From NCBI GenBank assembly GCA_031179905.1, contig JAPSHL010000002.1:1-48419 (forward strand): a stretch of DNA of 48,419 nt. The letters are read 5' to 3'. Below, in pieces: positions 19,691-29,851 of this stretch (position 1 is its first letter; every line of letters starts with the position of its first letter). The translations under genes and the position numbers were made by a program. The stretch is from Bacillus sp. (in: firmicutes) (GTDB lineage: Bacteria; Bacillota; Bacilli; Bacillales; Cytobacillaceae). The notes under the pieces are model-generated. The model made no database searches. It had not been told where the DNA came from and saw nothing but the letters and a program-made list of their open reading frames with translations.

Positions 19691-20188
19691 TTAATTTGCT
19701 TGATTATTCGGTTCTAGGTTTTTAAATGTTTCAAGCACTTCTACATAGCGATTTTTATTTTTTATCGGAATTCCATTTTGCAGATTTTCCTGCTGCTTAG
19801 ATTCCAGCTTCTCCAAATCTATTTGGAAGAAAGATTGGATAATGTTCGACTTATTCGGTTTGCCATAATAAACACCTAAAACGCCTTCTTCTGATACTCC
19901 GAAGTAGCCATTCGCTTTTAGCAAAGGAGATATATCATCCATTTCCTGCTTAAAGACAAATTGGTGACTATCCATATTCACCAGCTGCCAATTCTCATAT
20001 TTGGACCAGAAATCTTCCATCGACCATATCGTTTCCTCTACACACTCCTCACTAACTTCCCCATCCAGATATACTCTTTGCAACAGCACAGCAAACTTCT
20101 TAGGAGATTGTGCATTTCCCAAATAAGGAGATGCAGATAATAGAATGATAAGAAGAACAGAGAACAATAAAAGGAATCTGGTTTTCAT
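19691..20188 (-). CDS. bofC: Forespore regulator BofC
   Basis: Secreted forespore protein that restrains the SpoIVB protease and so times pro-sigma-K activation in the mother cell. It is 165 residues with a signal peptide at about 1-26 (cleavage near GNA-QS). The body begins with KFAVLLQRVYLDGEVSEE, resembling the BofC beta-grasp domain. The ATG at 20188 has AGAGGTGG upstream. It lies next to ruvA as in B. subtilis, and it fits with SpoIVFA/SpoIVFB, its downstream targets, encoded at 32223-33852. Confidence 0.9.
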   Translation of the reverse strand: MKTRFLLLFSVLLIILLSASPYLGNAQSPKKFAVLLQRVYLDGEVSEECVEETIWSMEDFWSKYENWQLVNMDSHQFVFKQEMDDISPLLKANGYFGVSEEGVLGVYYGKPNKSNIIQSFFQIDLEKLESKQQENLQNGIPIKNKNRYVEVLETFKNLEPNNQAN

Positions 20189-20292
20189 TATGAACCACCT
20201 CTTTAGCTTACTAGAACAAACTTAAATTCTCTATTAGTCTCACCATATTCTTTAAAATCATGCTAACTATTTATAAACAAAAGCATAAGCTT

Positions 20293-21198
20293 TTAGAGAT
20301 GCTTTCTTACCTTAGATTCCTGAAGTGTTTTTTGCAGACCTTCCCACAACGGTATTTTCGCTTCCCACCCTAATAGTTCCTTAGCTTTTTGAACAGATAC
20401 AGGGCAGATGGAAACTAGTTCATCCTCGTTACTATAATAGACTGGCTCTAGCTTTCCGACTGTTTCACAAACGCTGATAGCTGCTTCCTCCAAACTGTGC
20501 ATACAGTTTGCAGCAATATTAATAACTTGATTGTCTCCTTTTGTTAAGGAAGCTAAAATTGCATCTGTGGCGTCATCTATGTATAGAAAGTTTCGTTGCT
20601 CTTGCCCCGTCCCATAAATGACTGGAGCATGTCCGTCCTTAACCCTCTCGATATTTTCGGCAATAATTCCACCATTGTCTATTCCGTAAATATCTGCAAA
20701 CCTTAAAATGGAAAAGTTCAAACCGTAAAGCTTGTGATAATTCATGACATACTGTTCTTCCATCTTTTTTGACAGACCTTCAAAAAGGAATGGATCTAAA
20801 AAGGTATCTTCAGCAGCCTCAGCTGTTTGATTACCGTATACAGAGATAGTACTTGGAAATATCACCTTTTGAACTTTAGCTTCTGCACAAGCCTCGAGCA
20901 CATTTGTGGTTGTATGAATATTCTCTTCCGACTGGTCGAAGGAGTCTCTTATTTTATTGGAAGTGATAGGTTCACTTTTCAGATGTAAAACAATATCTAC
21001 TTTTTCTTTTTTAAATATAGGTGTTAAAAGTTCCTTATGCAGTACTACTTCATAATATGAAGCCTTACCGCTGAGATGGGGCGTCATATTCCATTTACAA
21101 TTATCTGCAATTACTACATCTATTCCATTTCCTATAAGCTTGTCAATCACTTCTAATGCCATGCTATTGCTGGCTCCCCCAGTCACAAGTACCTTCAC
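20293..21198 (-). CDS. Divergent NAD-dependent epimerase/dehydratase-like protein
   Basis: A 301-residue protein of the extended SDR (nucleotide-sugar epimerase) fold. The start is GTG at 21198, with GGAGGG seven bases upstream; the longer frame upstream has no such site. A Rossmann beginning MKVLVTGGAS is clear, but the usual TGGAGFIG continues here as TGGASNSM, lacking the last glycine. The region STISVYG and LRFADIYGIDNGG, DGHAPVIYGTG, RNFLYIDD match the family. At the YxxxK site the sequence is EGLSK (140-144), with Glu for the catalytic Tyr. The substrate is unknown and activity is doubtful. It is not in this place in B. subtilis as I remember it. Confidence 0.75.
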   Translation of the reverse strand: MKVLVTGGASNSMALEVIDKLIGNGIDVVIADNCKWNMTPHLSGKASYYEVVLHKELLTPIFKKEKVDIVLHLKSEPITSNKIRDSFDQSEENIHTTTNVLEACAEAKVQKVIFPSTISVYGNQTAEAAEDTFLDPFLFEGLSKKMEEQYVMNYHKLYGLNFSILRFADIYGIDNGGIIAENIERVKDGHAPVIYGTGQEQRNFLYIDDATDAILASLTKGDNQVINIAANCMHSLEEAAISVCETVGKLEPVYYSNEDELVSICPVSVQKAKELLGWEAKIPLWEGLQKTLQESKVRKHL

Positions 21199-21421
21199 GA
21201 TTTTTCCCTCCACACTTACGTCCTTCATTTGTTCTCTATAACGAATATTTATTTCATTATAAAGCAAAGTTATCATTAAAGAAAGGAAAATCTTTGTATT
21301 TTTTCATTATATCGAACAAACATTCATTTTTATGTGGTGTATTTGTGTAGATTGTAATTTATTAAGAACGAATAAAACCATATAACCCTATTTCTTCCAA
21401 CAATATAATATTATAAGCAAC

Positions 21422-21466
21422 AAAAAGCTGATTTCAAAAGATCTCCTTTTAAAATCAGCTTTTTTC
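21422..21466 (-). terminator. Terminator after the YhcN-type lipoprotein gene
   Basis: Stem AAAAAGCTGATTTtaaaa / ttttgaAATCAGCTTTTT directly past the stop at 21468, with T-rich ends on the minus strand. Confidence 0.8.
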
Positions 21467-21467
21467 T

Positions 21468-22094
21468 TTATAGTTTTTTTGTCAGATCTGCCTTCTTTAT
21501 AATACTCCGCTTATTCATGTCTATCGTTTTTTCAGGCAAGCCTTTTCGAATTCCTTTATTTATACTGTCTATATTAAGAAAAATTCCTTTATCTGTTACA
21601 ATTGTTGCCTCTTTCCCTTTTATATAACTCCCTATATTCTTACTGACATCCGCTTTAGTTGCATTAATTGTTTTTCTGTTATTCACTTCTAACGCTACTA
21701 ACACGTTATCATTATAAACAACAGTTCGCACATCTTTTACATTTTTTACTTTTAATGCAGCATTGTTAATCTTGTCTGCAAGTTCTGTATCATATGCATT
21801 AACATTATTACCAAGAGATTTTTGGTCATTCACATTTCTCGCATTAGCCCGATTTTGCTTCCCCTCTAATCCAAATGTGTGATCCATTGCTTCTGTCAGT
21901 GGACCGTCATTGTCTTGATTACCTAAAACCCTTGCATTCCCAGTACTTTCTTGTTCATGCCGCTCGTTTGAATAATAGCCGAGGGGCAATTCGGTGTTAT
22001 TCTCATCATTATCTAAATCTTGGTTAGTATTGCCGCAACCTGCCAACAGCATAATAGACAATGTAAATGGAACTGCCGTCTTCATCCACTTCAT
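21468..22094 (-). CDS. YhcN/YlaJ family sporulation lipoprotein
   Basis: A 208-residue lipoprotein: signal MKWMKTAVPFTLSIM and lipobox LLAGC, with C20 as the lipidated residue. An Asn/Asp-rich linker follows, then a domain with LADKINNAALKVKNVKDVRTVVYNDNVLVALEV-like alternation (about 95-190) typical of the YhcN/YlaJ family of forespore and spore inner-membrane lipoproteins. The ATG at 22094 has AAGGGGAG nine bases upstream. The neighbours are also sporulation genes. The precise member is not assigned; a role in germination or outgrowth is likely from the family. Confidence 0.75.
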   Translation of the reverse strand: MKWMKTAVPFTLSIMLLAGCGNTNQDLDNDENNTELPLGYYSNERHEQESTGNARVLGNQDNDGPLTEAMDHTFGLEGKQNRANARNVNDQKSLGNNVNAYDTELADKINNAALKVKNVKDVRTVVYNDNVLVALEVNNRKTINATKADVSKNIGSYIKGKEATIVTDKGIFLNIDSINKGIRKGLPEKTIDMNKRSIIKKADLTKKL

Positions 22095-22207
22095 CAATGA
22101 ATACTCCCCTTCAACAATCTTTTTGAGCAAATAAGCTCAAGATTATTTTCTTCTATTTAGGAGCCTTTCATGCTGTTAAGTATAGGCATTATGTTTGGCT
22201 AGTAAAT

Positions 22208-23188
22208 CTATGGATACCGATCAGCTAACTTCATCATTTTTTGCACAAACTTCCTCCTTTTGGAAAACTGCAGCTCTGTCAGGTCTACTACATGATTTCT
22301 GGCCAAATTATCGCCAAGCTTATTCTGCCTGACAAGTCTGTTCCATTCACGCAGTATATCTGTTGGGAAAGCTAGACCAACTAAAAAAGACCTTTCATTT
22401 AAAAATGGCTCCAGCATACTCATTTTTTGAAGCTGATGATACGACCAACCGATTAAGGGCAAAATTCGATTGGCATATTGTAAATAATCCATGCTTTTGG
22501 GACCTATACTAATAAGGTCAAAGTCAATTAAATACAACTCCTCATTGAGACCGCGGTGAAAGTTATGATGGGCGACATCTCCATGCAGAATCACTTTTTT
22601 TTGCTTATCAATATTGTCTCTTTCTCGTTCCAATTGATACAGTGCCCAATCAATCCAGCCATTTAGTTCATGGAGAATGTCTCCTTTTAAAAATTGGGCT
22701 GCAACAGCCATATTCACCTTAAACTGTCTACCTCTTTCTGACCACTTTTCGAAAATGTCAAATTCAGGCAAAATGTACCGATAAGTATCTACCAGTCTTT
22801 CTGTGCACTCATAGTAACGGTGTAACAATAATAAAGCCTCGTTTCTGCTGTCTTTATCCATATAAGAGAAGGGCTTAAGGCTTTCAGGTATGTATTCAAT
22901 GCAGCCATAAATCCTGTTATCAATAATAATTGGATCTTGATCAAAAGAGAAGAACCGATACGTTGCATGAAATCCCTCATAGTGAAGAGAATTTGTAAAT
23001 GCCTCTTGGATTTTCAGTTTTTTATAGCTTGGGAACTCTTTCAAAATCATCCAGGCATAGTCTGTAATAACTAAATAAACCTGTTTACGGATTCGTTTCA
23101 GTTCTTTTACCTGATATGGCAGCTTACTCTGTAATATAGCAAGGAGACGATAGACAGAGTTATCGTCTCCCCTGTTGTTAATTTTCAT
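22208..23188 (-). CDS. CotS/YsxE-like spore coat protein with aminoglycoside phosphotransferase fold
   Basis: A 326-residue protein of the APH/choline kinase fold used by the CotS, YsxE and YutH spore coat proteins. The catalytic-loop signature ILHGDVAHHNF lies at 200-210 (H202, G203, D204, N209) and the DFG-equivalent LIDFDLI at 220-226 (D222), so the catalytic core looks intact. The N-terminal lobe is shorter than in true kinases. The ATG at 23188 overlaps the end of safA by 11 bases, which implies co-expression with the coat morphogenetic protein. The substrate is unknown; a structural coat role is also possible. Confidence 0.72.
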   Translation of the reverse strand: MKINNRGDDNSVYRLLAILQSKLPYQVKELKRIRKQVYLVITDYAWMILKEFPSYKKLKIQEAFTNSLHYEGFHATYRFFSFDQDPIIIDNRIYGCIEYIPESLKPFSYMDKDSRNEALLLLHRYYECTERLVDTYRYILPEFDIFEKWSERGRQFKVNMAVAAQFLKGDILHELNGWIDWALYQLERERDNIDKQKKVILHGDVAHHNFHRGLNEELYLIDFDLISIGPKSMDYLQYANRILPLIGWSYHQLQKMSMLEPFLNERSFLVGLAFPTDILREWNRLVRQNKLGDNLARNHVVDLTELQFSKRRKFVQKMMKLADRYP

Positions 23189-25034
23189 AATCGCTACTTT
23201 CGTCTAAATACCGTGGCATTCCAAAAGGAGTTATCTCATTAATTCCATATGGGTTAACTAATGGGGGTTGACCGTTCCCTTGGAATGGAGGTGCGAAAAT
23301 CGGTGCATTACCGCCAGGTCCATAAACAGTAGGTGCCATTACGTCACGTGCTCCTTGACCGCCGCCTGGCATCCCTTGCATACCAGGTGCTCCAGTTCCC
23401 GTTTCCATCGGTACATTTCCAAGTGTACCTTGCGGGTATGGTGGTTCCTGCATAAACCCAGGCATTCCACCACCAAATGGATAACCAGGTCCTCCTGTCA
23501 TAGGCAAACCGCCCATTTCTGGGTTAAAGCCTTGCTGCATTCCGGCAATTCCCGGATCAAATTGCTCTCCGCCTGGGAATCCACCAAACTGCGGCTGACC
23601 TCCCATTCCTGGATTAAAGCCTTGCTCCATTCCGGCTGCTCCCTGCCCGAATTGCTCTCCGCCTGGGAATCCACCAAACTGCGGCTGGCCTCCCATTCCT
23701 GGGTTAAAGCCTTGCTCCATTCCGGCTGCTCCCTGCCCGAATTGCTCTCCGCCTGGGAATCCACCAAACTGCGGCTGACCTCCCATTCCCGGGTTAAAGC
23801 CCTGCTGCATTCCAGCCGCTCCCGGTCCGAATTGCTCTCCGCCTGGGAATCCACCAAACTGCGGCTGACCTCCCATTCCCGGGTTAAAGCCCTGCTGCAT
23901 TCCGGCTGCTCCCTGCCCGAATTGCTCTCCGCCTGGGAATCCACCAAACTGCGGCTGACCTCCCATTCCTGGGTTAAAGCCCTGCTGCATTCCAGCCGCT
24001 CCCGGTCCGAATTGCTCTCCGCCTTGGTAGCCTCCAAACTGTGCCTCTCCTCCCATTTGGCTTGGGTATGGGACAGCAGATCCGCCGCAGCCACAATCAT
24101 CCTTGTAAGGAAGTTGCATCGGTGCTTGATAAGTTGCAGGAGCAACATTAGCATAATTAGAAGAAGATTCCTGCATTTCATGTGAAGATTGCATTGGATA
24201 ATTGCTCATCGGCTGAAGCCCATGTTGTTGATATGGCTGCTGAACTGGCATCTCTTTATGCCCTGCTACTGGATTTCCGCCAACGTGTGCGTGTTGGAAT
24301 GGTTGTGCTGCCGGTGTAAATGGCGAAGCATAGGAAGAAGAAGATTCTTCCCATTTATGCTTTATTCCATGCATAGGCATAGATCCAGGCAAGCTAGTAT
24401 GTTGAACTGGATAGCAATCCATCGGTACTCCTTCCGGAATACATACACCTGGCGGGAATCCTGAACCTGGCATCATTGGCGATATTTCATAACAATATGG
24501 CTGATATGGAATAATCGGCGGACAAACCTCTGCCTTCGGTTCTTCCTTCATAACAGGCACATTCTTAACAGGCTTTTTTGGTACTGGTTTTTCTTCAATA
24601 TCAACATCTACATCAATATTGGTCATATTCATAGAATAATAATTGTGGATATCAATTTCTGGAATAATTGGTGTAGGCATTTTTGGAGTATGCGGCTTTT
24701 CCTTCGGTTTTTCTTTCTTTGGCATTTCCTTTTTAGGCTTTGGCTGCTCTTTTATTATTGGTTGCTCTTTCACGATTGGTTGCTCTTTCTCAATCGGCTG
24801 TTCTTTTTTTATCGGCTGTTCCTTAATTATTGGCTGTTCCTTCTTAAAACCTGCTATTGGCGCTTCTTTTTTTATACTGCCGCCTGCAGTCGGAACTTTA
24901 ACTTTCATACCGGGCATTATCATATCTGGATTACTTAGCTGGGAATTTAACTTTTTCAACTCTTCGAAGTTAACGCCGTACTTCTTGGCAATTTCCCAAA
25001 GAGTATCCCCCTTTTGTACGATATGGATTTTCAC
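23178..25034 (-). CDS. safA: Spore coat/exosporium assembly protein SafA (ExsA-like)
   Basis: Coat morphogenetic protein that docks at the cortex-coat interface. It is 618 residues. The N-terminal LysM domain (2-47: KIHIVQKGDTLWEIAKKYG ... PGMKVKVP) binds peptidoglycan or cortex. A lysine/proline region with about six (I)KEQPI-type hexapeptides follows (about 58-100), then a low-complexity middle, then about six 30-residue repeats rich in Gly, Gln and Phe (about 325-510), and a Gly/Pro-rich tail. The start is GTG at 25034, with AGGAGGG upstream. It is divergent from nadR, as safA is in B. subtilis. Confidence 0.88.
   Translation of the reverse strand: MKIHIVQKGDTLWEIAKKYGVNFEELKKLNSQLSNPDMIMPGMKVKVPTAGGSIKKEAPIAGFKKEQPIIKEQPIKKEQPIEKEQPIVKEQPIIKEQPKPKKEMPKKEKPKEKPHTPKMPTPIIPEIDIHNYYSMNMTNIDVDVDIEEKPVPKKPVKNVPVMKEEPKAEVCPPIIPYQPYCYEISPMMPGSGFPPGVCIPEGVPMDCYPVQHTSLPGSMPMHGIKHKWEESSSSYASPFTPAAQPFQHAHVGGNPVAGHKEMPVQQPYQQHGLQPMSNYPMQSSHEMQESSSNYANVAPATYQAPMQLPYKDDCGCGGSAVPYPSQMGGEAQFGGYQGGEQFGPGAAGMQQGFNPGMGGQPQFGGFPGGEQFGQGAAGMQQGFNPGMGGQPQFGGFPGGEQFGPGAAGMQQGFNPGMGGQPQFGGFPGGEQFGQGAAGMEQGFNPGMGGQPQFGGFPGGEQFGQGAAGMEQGFNPGMGGQPQFGGFPGGEQFDPGIAGMQQGFNPEMGGLPMTGGPGYPFGGGMPGFMQEPPYPQGTLGNVPMETGTGAPGMQGMPGGGQGARDVMAPTVYGPGGNAPIFAPPFQGNGQPPLVNPYGINEITPFGMPRYLDESSDYEN
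23503..24060 (-). repeat. 90-bp tandem repeat array inside safA
   Basis: Period of exactly 90 bases with unit starts (plus strand) at 23551, 23641, 23731, 23821, 23911 and 24001, each encoding about 30 residues with cores such as GGEQFGPGAAGMQQGF and NPGMGGQPQFGGFP. Units 2 to 5 differ at few bases; the units at 23731 and 23911 differ at one base. The outermost units are degenerate. The near-identity points to recent unequal exchange or conversion. Confidence 0.93.
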
Positions 25035-25328
25035 TATAGATTCCCTCCTATGCATATGTCCATATAGTCTATGTTGTCTCTGAAAAAGTGTTATCGTTCT
25101 TCAGAAAAATTTATGCGGTTTTATTGGGAATTATGTGCTGCCTTCAGAAATGTTACTAACAGTTTATTGCCTAATTTACAATCTAAATTATGAAAAACTA
25201 AAATTGATGGCAGTCAGAGCAAATAGTTTGGTAAAATAGGACAAGGTGCCTTAAACAATACAAAAAAAGCTTTAAAACATATACATTTAGCTTTATATCC
25301 TATAGAAGGATAATGAAGGAGGAATTAC

Positions 25329-25862
25329 ATGGAAAAAATGCTTGGGGAGGAAAGAAGGAACTTTATCCTATCATTACTTAAAGATAATAACCGCCCATAT
25401 ACTGGAAGCGAGCTGTCACGGCTGACAAGTGTCAGCCGACAGATTATTGTTGGAGACATTACTTTGCTGAAGGCGAAAAAAGAACCGATTATCGCAACTA
25501 GCCAAGGATATTTGTACTTGCAGCAATCTAGACCTGAACTCCATGAAAAAATTATCGCTTGCAATCACCCTCCTGAAAAAACAGAGGAGGAGCTGAACAT
25601 GATCGTCGACTATGGAGTAACAGTAAAGGATGTTAAAATTGAACATCCTGTATACGGAGATTTGACTGCTTCCATTCTTGTATCAAACCGGAAGGAAGTT
25701 CAGCAATTCATGAAAAAAATTAAAAGCACAAATGCTGTTTACTTATCTCAACTAACGTCTGGCATACATTTACACACATTATCAGCCCCTTCTAAGAGTG
25801 CGCTGATTGATGCCGAAGCTGCGTTGCGAAACGCCGGCTTCCTAATTAGCGTGGAAGATTAA
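25329..25862 (+). CDS. nadR: NAD/niacin-responsive transcriptional repressor NadR (NiaR, YrxA)
   Basis: Repressor that binds nicotinic acid and shuts off NAD biosynthesis or niacin uptake genes. It is 177 residues: an N-terminal HTH_11 winged helix (about 7-60, with SELSRLTSVSRQIIVGDI) and a C-terminal 3H domain whose histidines are visible at H80, H106 in HPVYGD, H147 and H149 in GIHLHTL. The ATG at 25329 has GAAGGAGG upstream. In B. subtilis it is divergent from nifS-nadBCA; here its divergent neighbour is safA, so its targets must be elsewhere. It ends at a bidirectional terminator shared with pheA. Confidence 0.92.
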   Translation: MEKMLGEERRNFILSLLKDNNRPYTGSELSRLTSVSRQIIVGDITLLKAKKEPIIATSQGYLYLQQSRPELHEKIIACNHPPEKTEEELNMIVDYGVTVKDVKIEHPVYGDLTASILVSNRKEVQQFMKKIKSTNAVYLSQLTSGIHLHTLSAPSKSALIDAEAALRNAGFLISVED

Positions 25863-25869
25863 TACACTT

Positions 25870-25901
25870 AAAAAGGAGCCCAATTATACGGGCTCCTTAC
25901 T
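25870..25901. terminator. Bidirectional terminator between nadR and pheA
   Basis: Stem AAGGAGCCC / GGGCTCCTT with A-rich and T-containing flanks between two convergent genes. Confidence 0.75.
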
Positions 25902-25903
25902 CC

Positions 25904-26758
25904 TCATTTTGCACCTGCATAAAACGGATATGATCCGAGCAGCTTTACTTCGCAGCCAATAGCCTCTAATTCAGACATCGCACCAGGAATGAGCACATCA
26001 TCAAGCTCACGATCTATATCTATAATGAAGAAATAATTGCCAAGGCCGGTTTTGGTTGGTCTTGATTCAATTTTGACAAGATTCAGTTTCCGCCATGCAA
26101 ATGCAGATAATACTTGATGCAGTGCACCAGATTCATCAGCAGGAAGGGATACCATCAAGCTCGTTTTATAACCGATATGATTGCATTCAACTGGTTGGAA
26201 AGCTGTATCCTTTTTTGAAATAATAATAAAGCGTGTATGGTTATTATCAAAATCATGAATGTTTCTTTTGACTATTTCAAGCCCATATTCAACTGCTGTC
26301 AATTCGTTTCCAATGGAAGCAGCTGCAAGGCTGGGATTTTCTTTAATATACTGGGCAGCAGCCGCTGTTGATGTCGTATTTTCACATCTGATTCCATTCC
26401 ATTCAGTATGCAAGAACCGGTGACATTGGGCAATTGCATGTGAGTGACTATACACCACCTCCACGTCTTTCCAGCTGTCCTTAAAATTCGGATGAACCAT
26501 TAAATGCTGTTTAATCGGAACAGTTATCTCCCCTTTTATCGGGAGGTCAACCTCATGAATCAGATAATCGAGCGTTATATTAACTGAGCCTTCTAATGTG
26601 TTCTCAACTGGAACTAGAGCAGCTTCAATCTCCCCCATCATCACAGCATCCATACAATTTGGAATTGTTAAATACGGGAGCTTCTCTGCATCTGGAAACA
26701 TTAAATTAACTGCCATATTGGTAAATGTAGCTTTTGGTCCTAAATACCCTACTTTCAA
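25904..26758 (-). CDS. pheA: Prephenate dehydratase
   Basis: Converts prephenate to phenylpyruvate in phenylalanine synthesis. It is 284 residues with an N-terminal PDT domain (1-180) and a C-terminal ACT domain (about 197-275) that senses phenylalanine. It begins MKVGYLGPKATFTNMAV; the catalytic NHTRF motif is at 173-177 and the regulatory ESRPTK motif of the ACT domain is present. The start is TTG at 26758, with GGAGGGGAAGG upstream. It lies downstream of pheB and obg in the order typical of bacilli. Confidence 0.97.
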   Translation of the reverse strand: MKVGYLGPKATFTNMAVNLMFPDAEKLPYLTIPNCMDAVMMGEIEAALVPVENTLEGSVNITLDYLIHEVDLPIKGEITVPIKQHLMVHPNFKDSWKDVEVVYSHSHAIAQCHRFLHTEWNGIRCENTTSTAAAAQYIKENPSLAAASIGNELTAVEYGLEIVKRNIHDFDNNHTRFIIISKKDTAFQPVECNHIGYKTSLMVSLPADESGALHQVLSAFAWRKLNLVKIESRPTKTGLGNYFFIIDIDRELDDVLIPGAMSELEAIGCEVKLLGSYPFYAGAK

Positions 26759-26856
26759 TTTCCTTCCCCTCCAACTAAAAAAGACTATTTATGTATAATT
26801 CTGAATTCTCCAATCGCAAAATTGCCCTTTTCCTAAAAAAAGAAAAAGGGAGCAGA

Positions 26857-27312
26857 TTATGCTCCTGAGCTCAAAACTTCCACTTTCTCGACAAACTCAA
26901 GCATTCTCAGTCTTTCGAGCAATGCATCAATGGATATTTCCATTTCAGCTGTATTTAGGGAAAGCGTCACATTTGCCCGTCCCTGCAGAGGTATTGTCTG
27001 ATGGATTGTCAATACATTGCATCCACCTGATGCAACAACATTCAACAGCTTAGAAAGTGTACCTGACCGATCCTCAATATAAAAGAATAACGTAATCAGA
27101 CGCTCCTTCACGACAGTATGAAATGGAAAAATTGTATCTCTATACTTATAAAAGGCACTTCTGCTCAAATCAACTTTTTGAACCGCATCAAAAACAGACT
27201 CTGCTCGTCCGCGTTCCAGCAATTCCTTCGCTTCCAATGTTTTCTTCATCGCCTCTGAAAGTACATCCTCACGGACAAGAAAAAAACGCTGGTCCAACTT
27301 ATTCTGTTTCAT
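26857..27312 (-). CDS. pheB: ACT-domain protein PheB
   Basis: A 151-residue protein of the UPF0735 family: an N-terminal helical segment that resembles a helix-turn-helix ([21 protein letters not shown], about 39-59) and a C-terminal ACT domain (about 70-148, [19 protein letters not shown]). Its location next to pheA suggests sensing of an aromatic amino acid, but its mechanism is not established. The ATG at 27312 has GAGGTGAG upstream. It follows obg after a 122-base gap containing a perfect inverted repeat. Confidence 0.92.
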   Translation of the reverse strand: MKQNKLDQRFFLVREDVLSEAMKKTLEAKELLERGRAESVFDAVQKVDLSRSAFYKYRDTIFPFHTVVKERLITLFFYIEDRSGTLSKLLNVVASGGCNVLTIHQTIPLQGRANVTLSLNTAEMEISIDALLERLRMLEFVEKVEVLSSGA

Positions 27313-27342
27313 TCGCTCACCTCTCTTAAGCTAAAGTGAAAC

Positions 27343-27366
27343 TTCCATGGGAAAAATCCCATGGAA
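27343..27366 (-). other. Perfect 10-bp inverted repeat between obg and pheB
   Basis: TTCCATGGGA and its complement TCCCATGGAA with a four-base loop. No T run follows on the minus strand, so it is not a standard terminator. It may be an mRNA processing or stabilising hairpin, or a protein-binding palindrome upstream of pheB. Confidence 0.5.
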
Positions 27367-27434
27367 TCAGCAAATTTAGTTTATGGCATAACCGTTATAA
27401 ACCATAAAGAAGAGGGAATATCTCATTAGCAAGA

Positions 27435-29332
<1,898 letters not shown>

Positions 29333-29439
29333 TATGGTACTCCTACACGGTTATTTAGTGTCAGAAGACTTCTCGTATGTAAGTATATCAAAAAATGAAA
29401 CGACACGTAAAAATATAGCAATAAAATGCAAATCTTTTC

Positions 29440-29489
29440 TTTCAGCACTTAGACAGAGAGCATAAATGCTGTCTGTCTAAGTGCTGAAA
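29440..29489. repeat. 17-bp perfect inverted repeat between spo0B and rpmA
   Basis: TTTCAGCACTTAGACAG (29440-29456) is repeated as its exact complement at 29473-29489. The 16-base loop itself contains AGCAT AA ATGCT, so the whole can fold into one long arm with an inner hairpin. There is no T run on either side. The spo0B start and rpmA stop flank it. See finding. Confidence 0.8.
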
Positions 29490-29502
29490 TAGAGTGGAAA
29501 AA

Positions 29503-29537
29503 TAAAAGGCCGACTCCAAAAGAGCCAGCCTTTTCAT
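29503..29537 (-). terminator. Terminator after rpmA
   Basis: Stem AAAAGGCTGGCTC / GAGTCGGCCTTTT with a short loop on the minus strand followed by T-rich sequence, directly past rpmA. Confidence 0.8.
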
Positions 29538-29544
29538 AAGAAAC

Positions 29545-29847
<303 letters not shown>

Positions 29848-29851
29848 CTAT

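Noticed and set aside
23551-24090. CRISPR array or integron-like repeat
   Set aside because: The units are directly adjacent 90-bp coding repeats with no unique spacers and keep the safA reading frame.
23268-24185. Long plus-strand frame of 305 codons opposite safA, and a 227-codon minus frame at 23498-24181
   Set aside because: Both run through the 90-bp repeat, whose period is a multiple of three, so stop-free shadow frames arise automatically. They have no ribosome binding sites, and the safA frame has LysM and coat features.
25200-25240. Sigma-A promoter for nadR (TTGATG ... TAAAAT)
   Set aside because: The spacer is 22 bases, too long for a normal promoter.
26822-26850. Terminator between pheB and pheA (CCCTTTTC / GAAAAAGGG)
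   Set aside because: The stem is short and made mostly of A-T runs, with no T tract on the minus strand.
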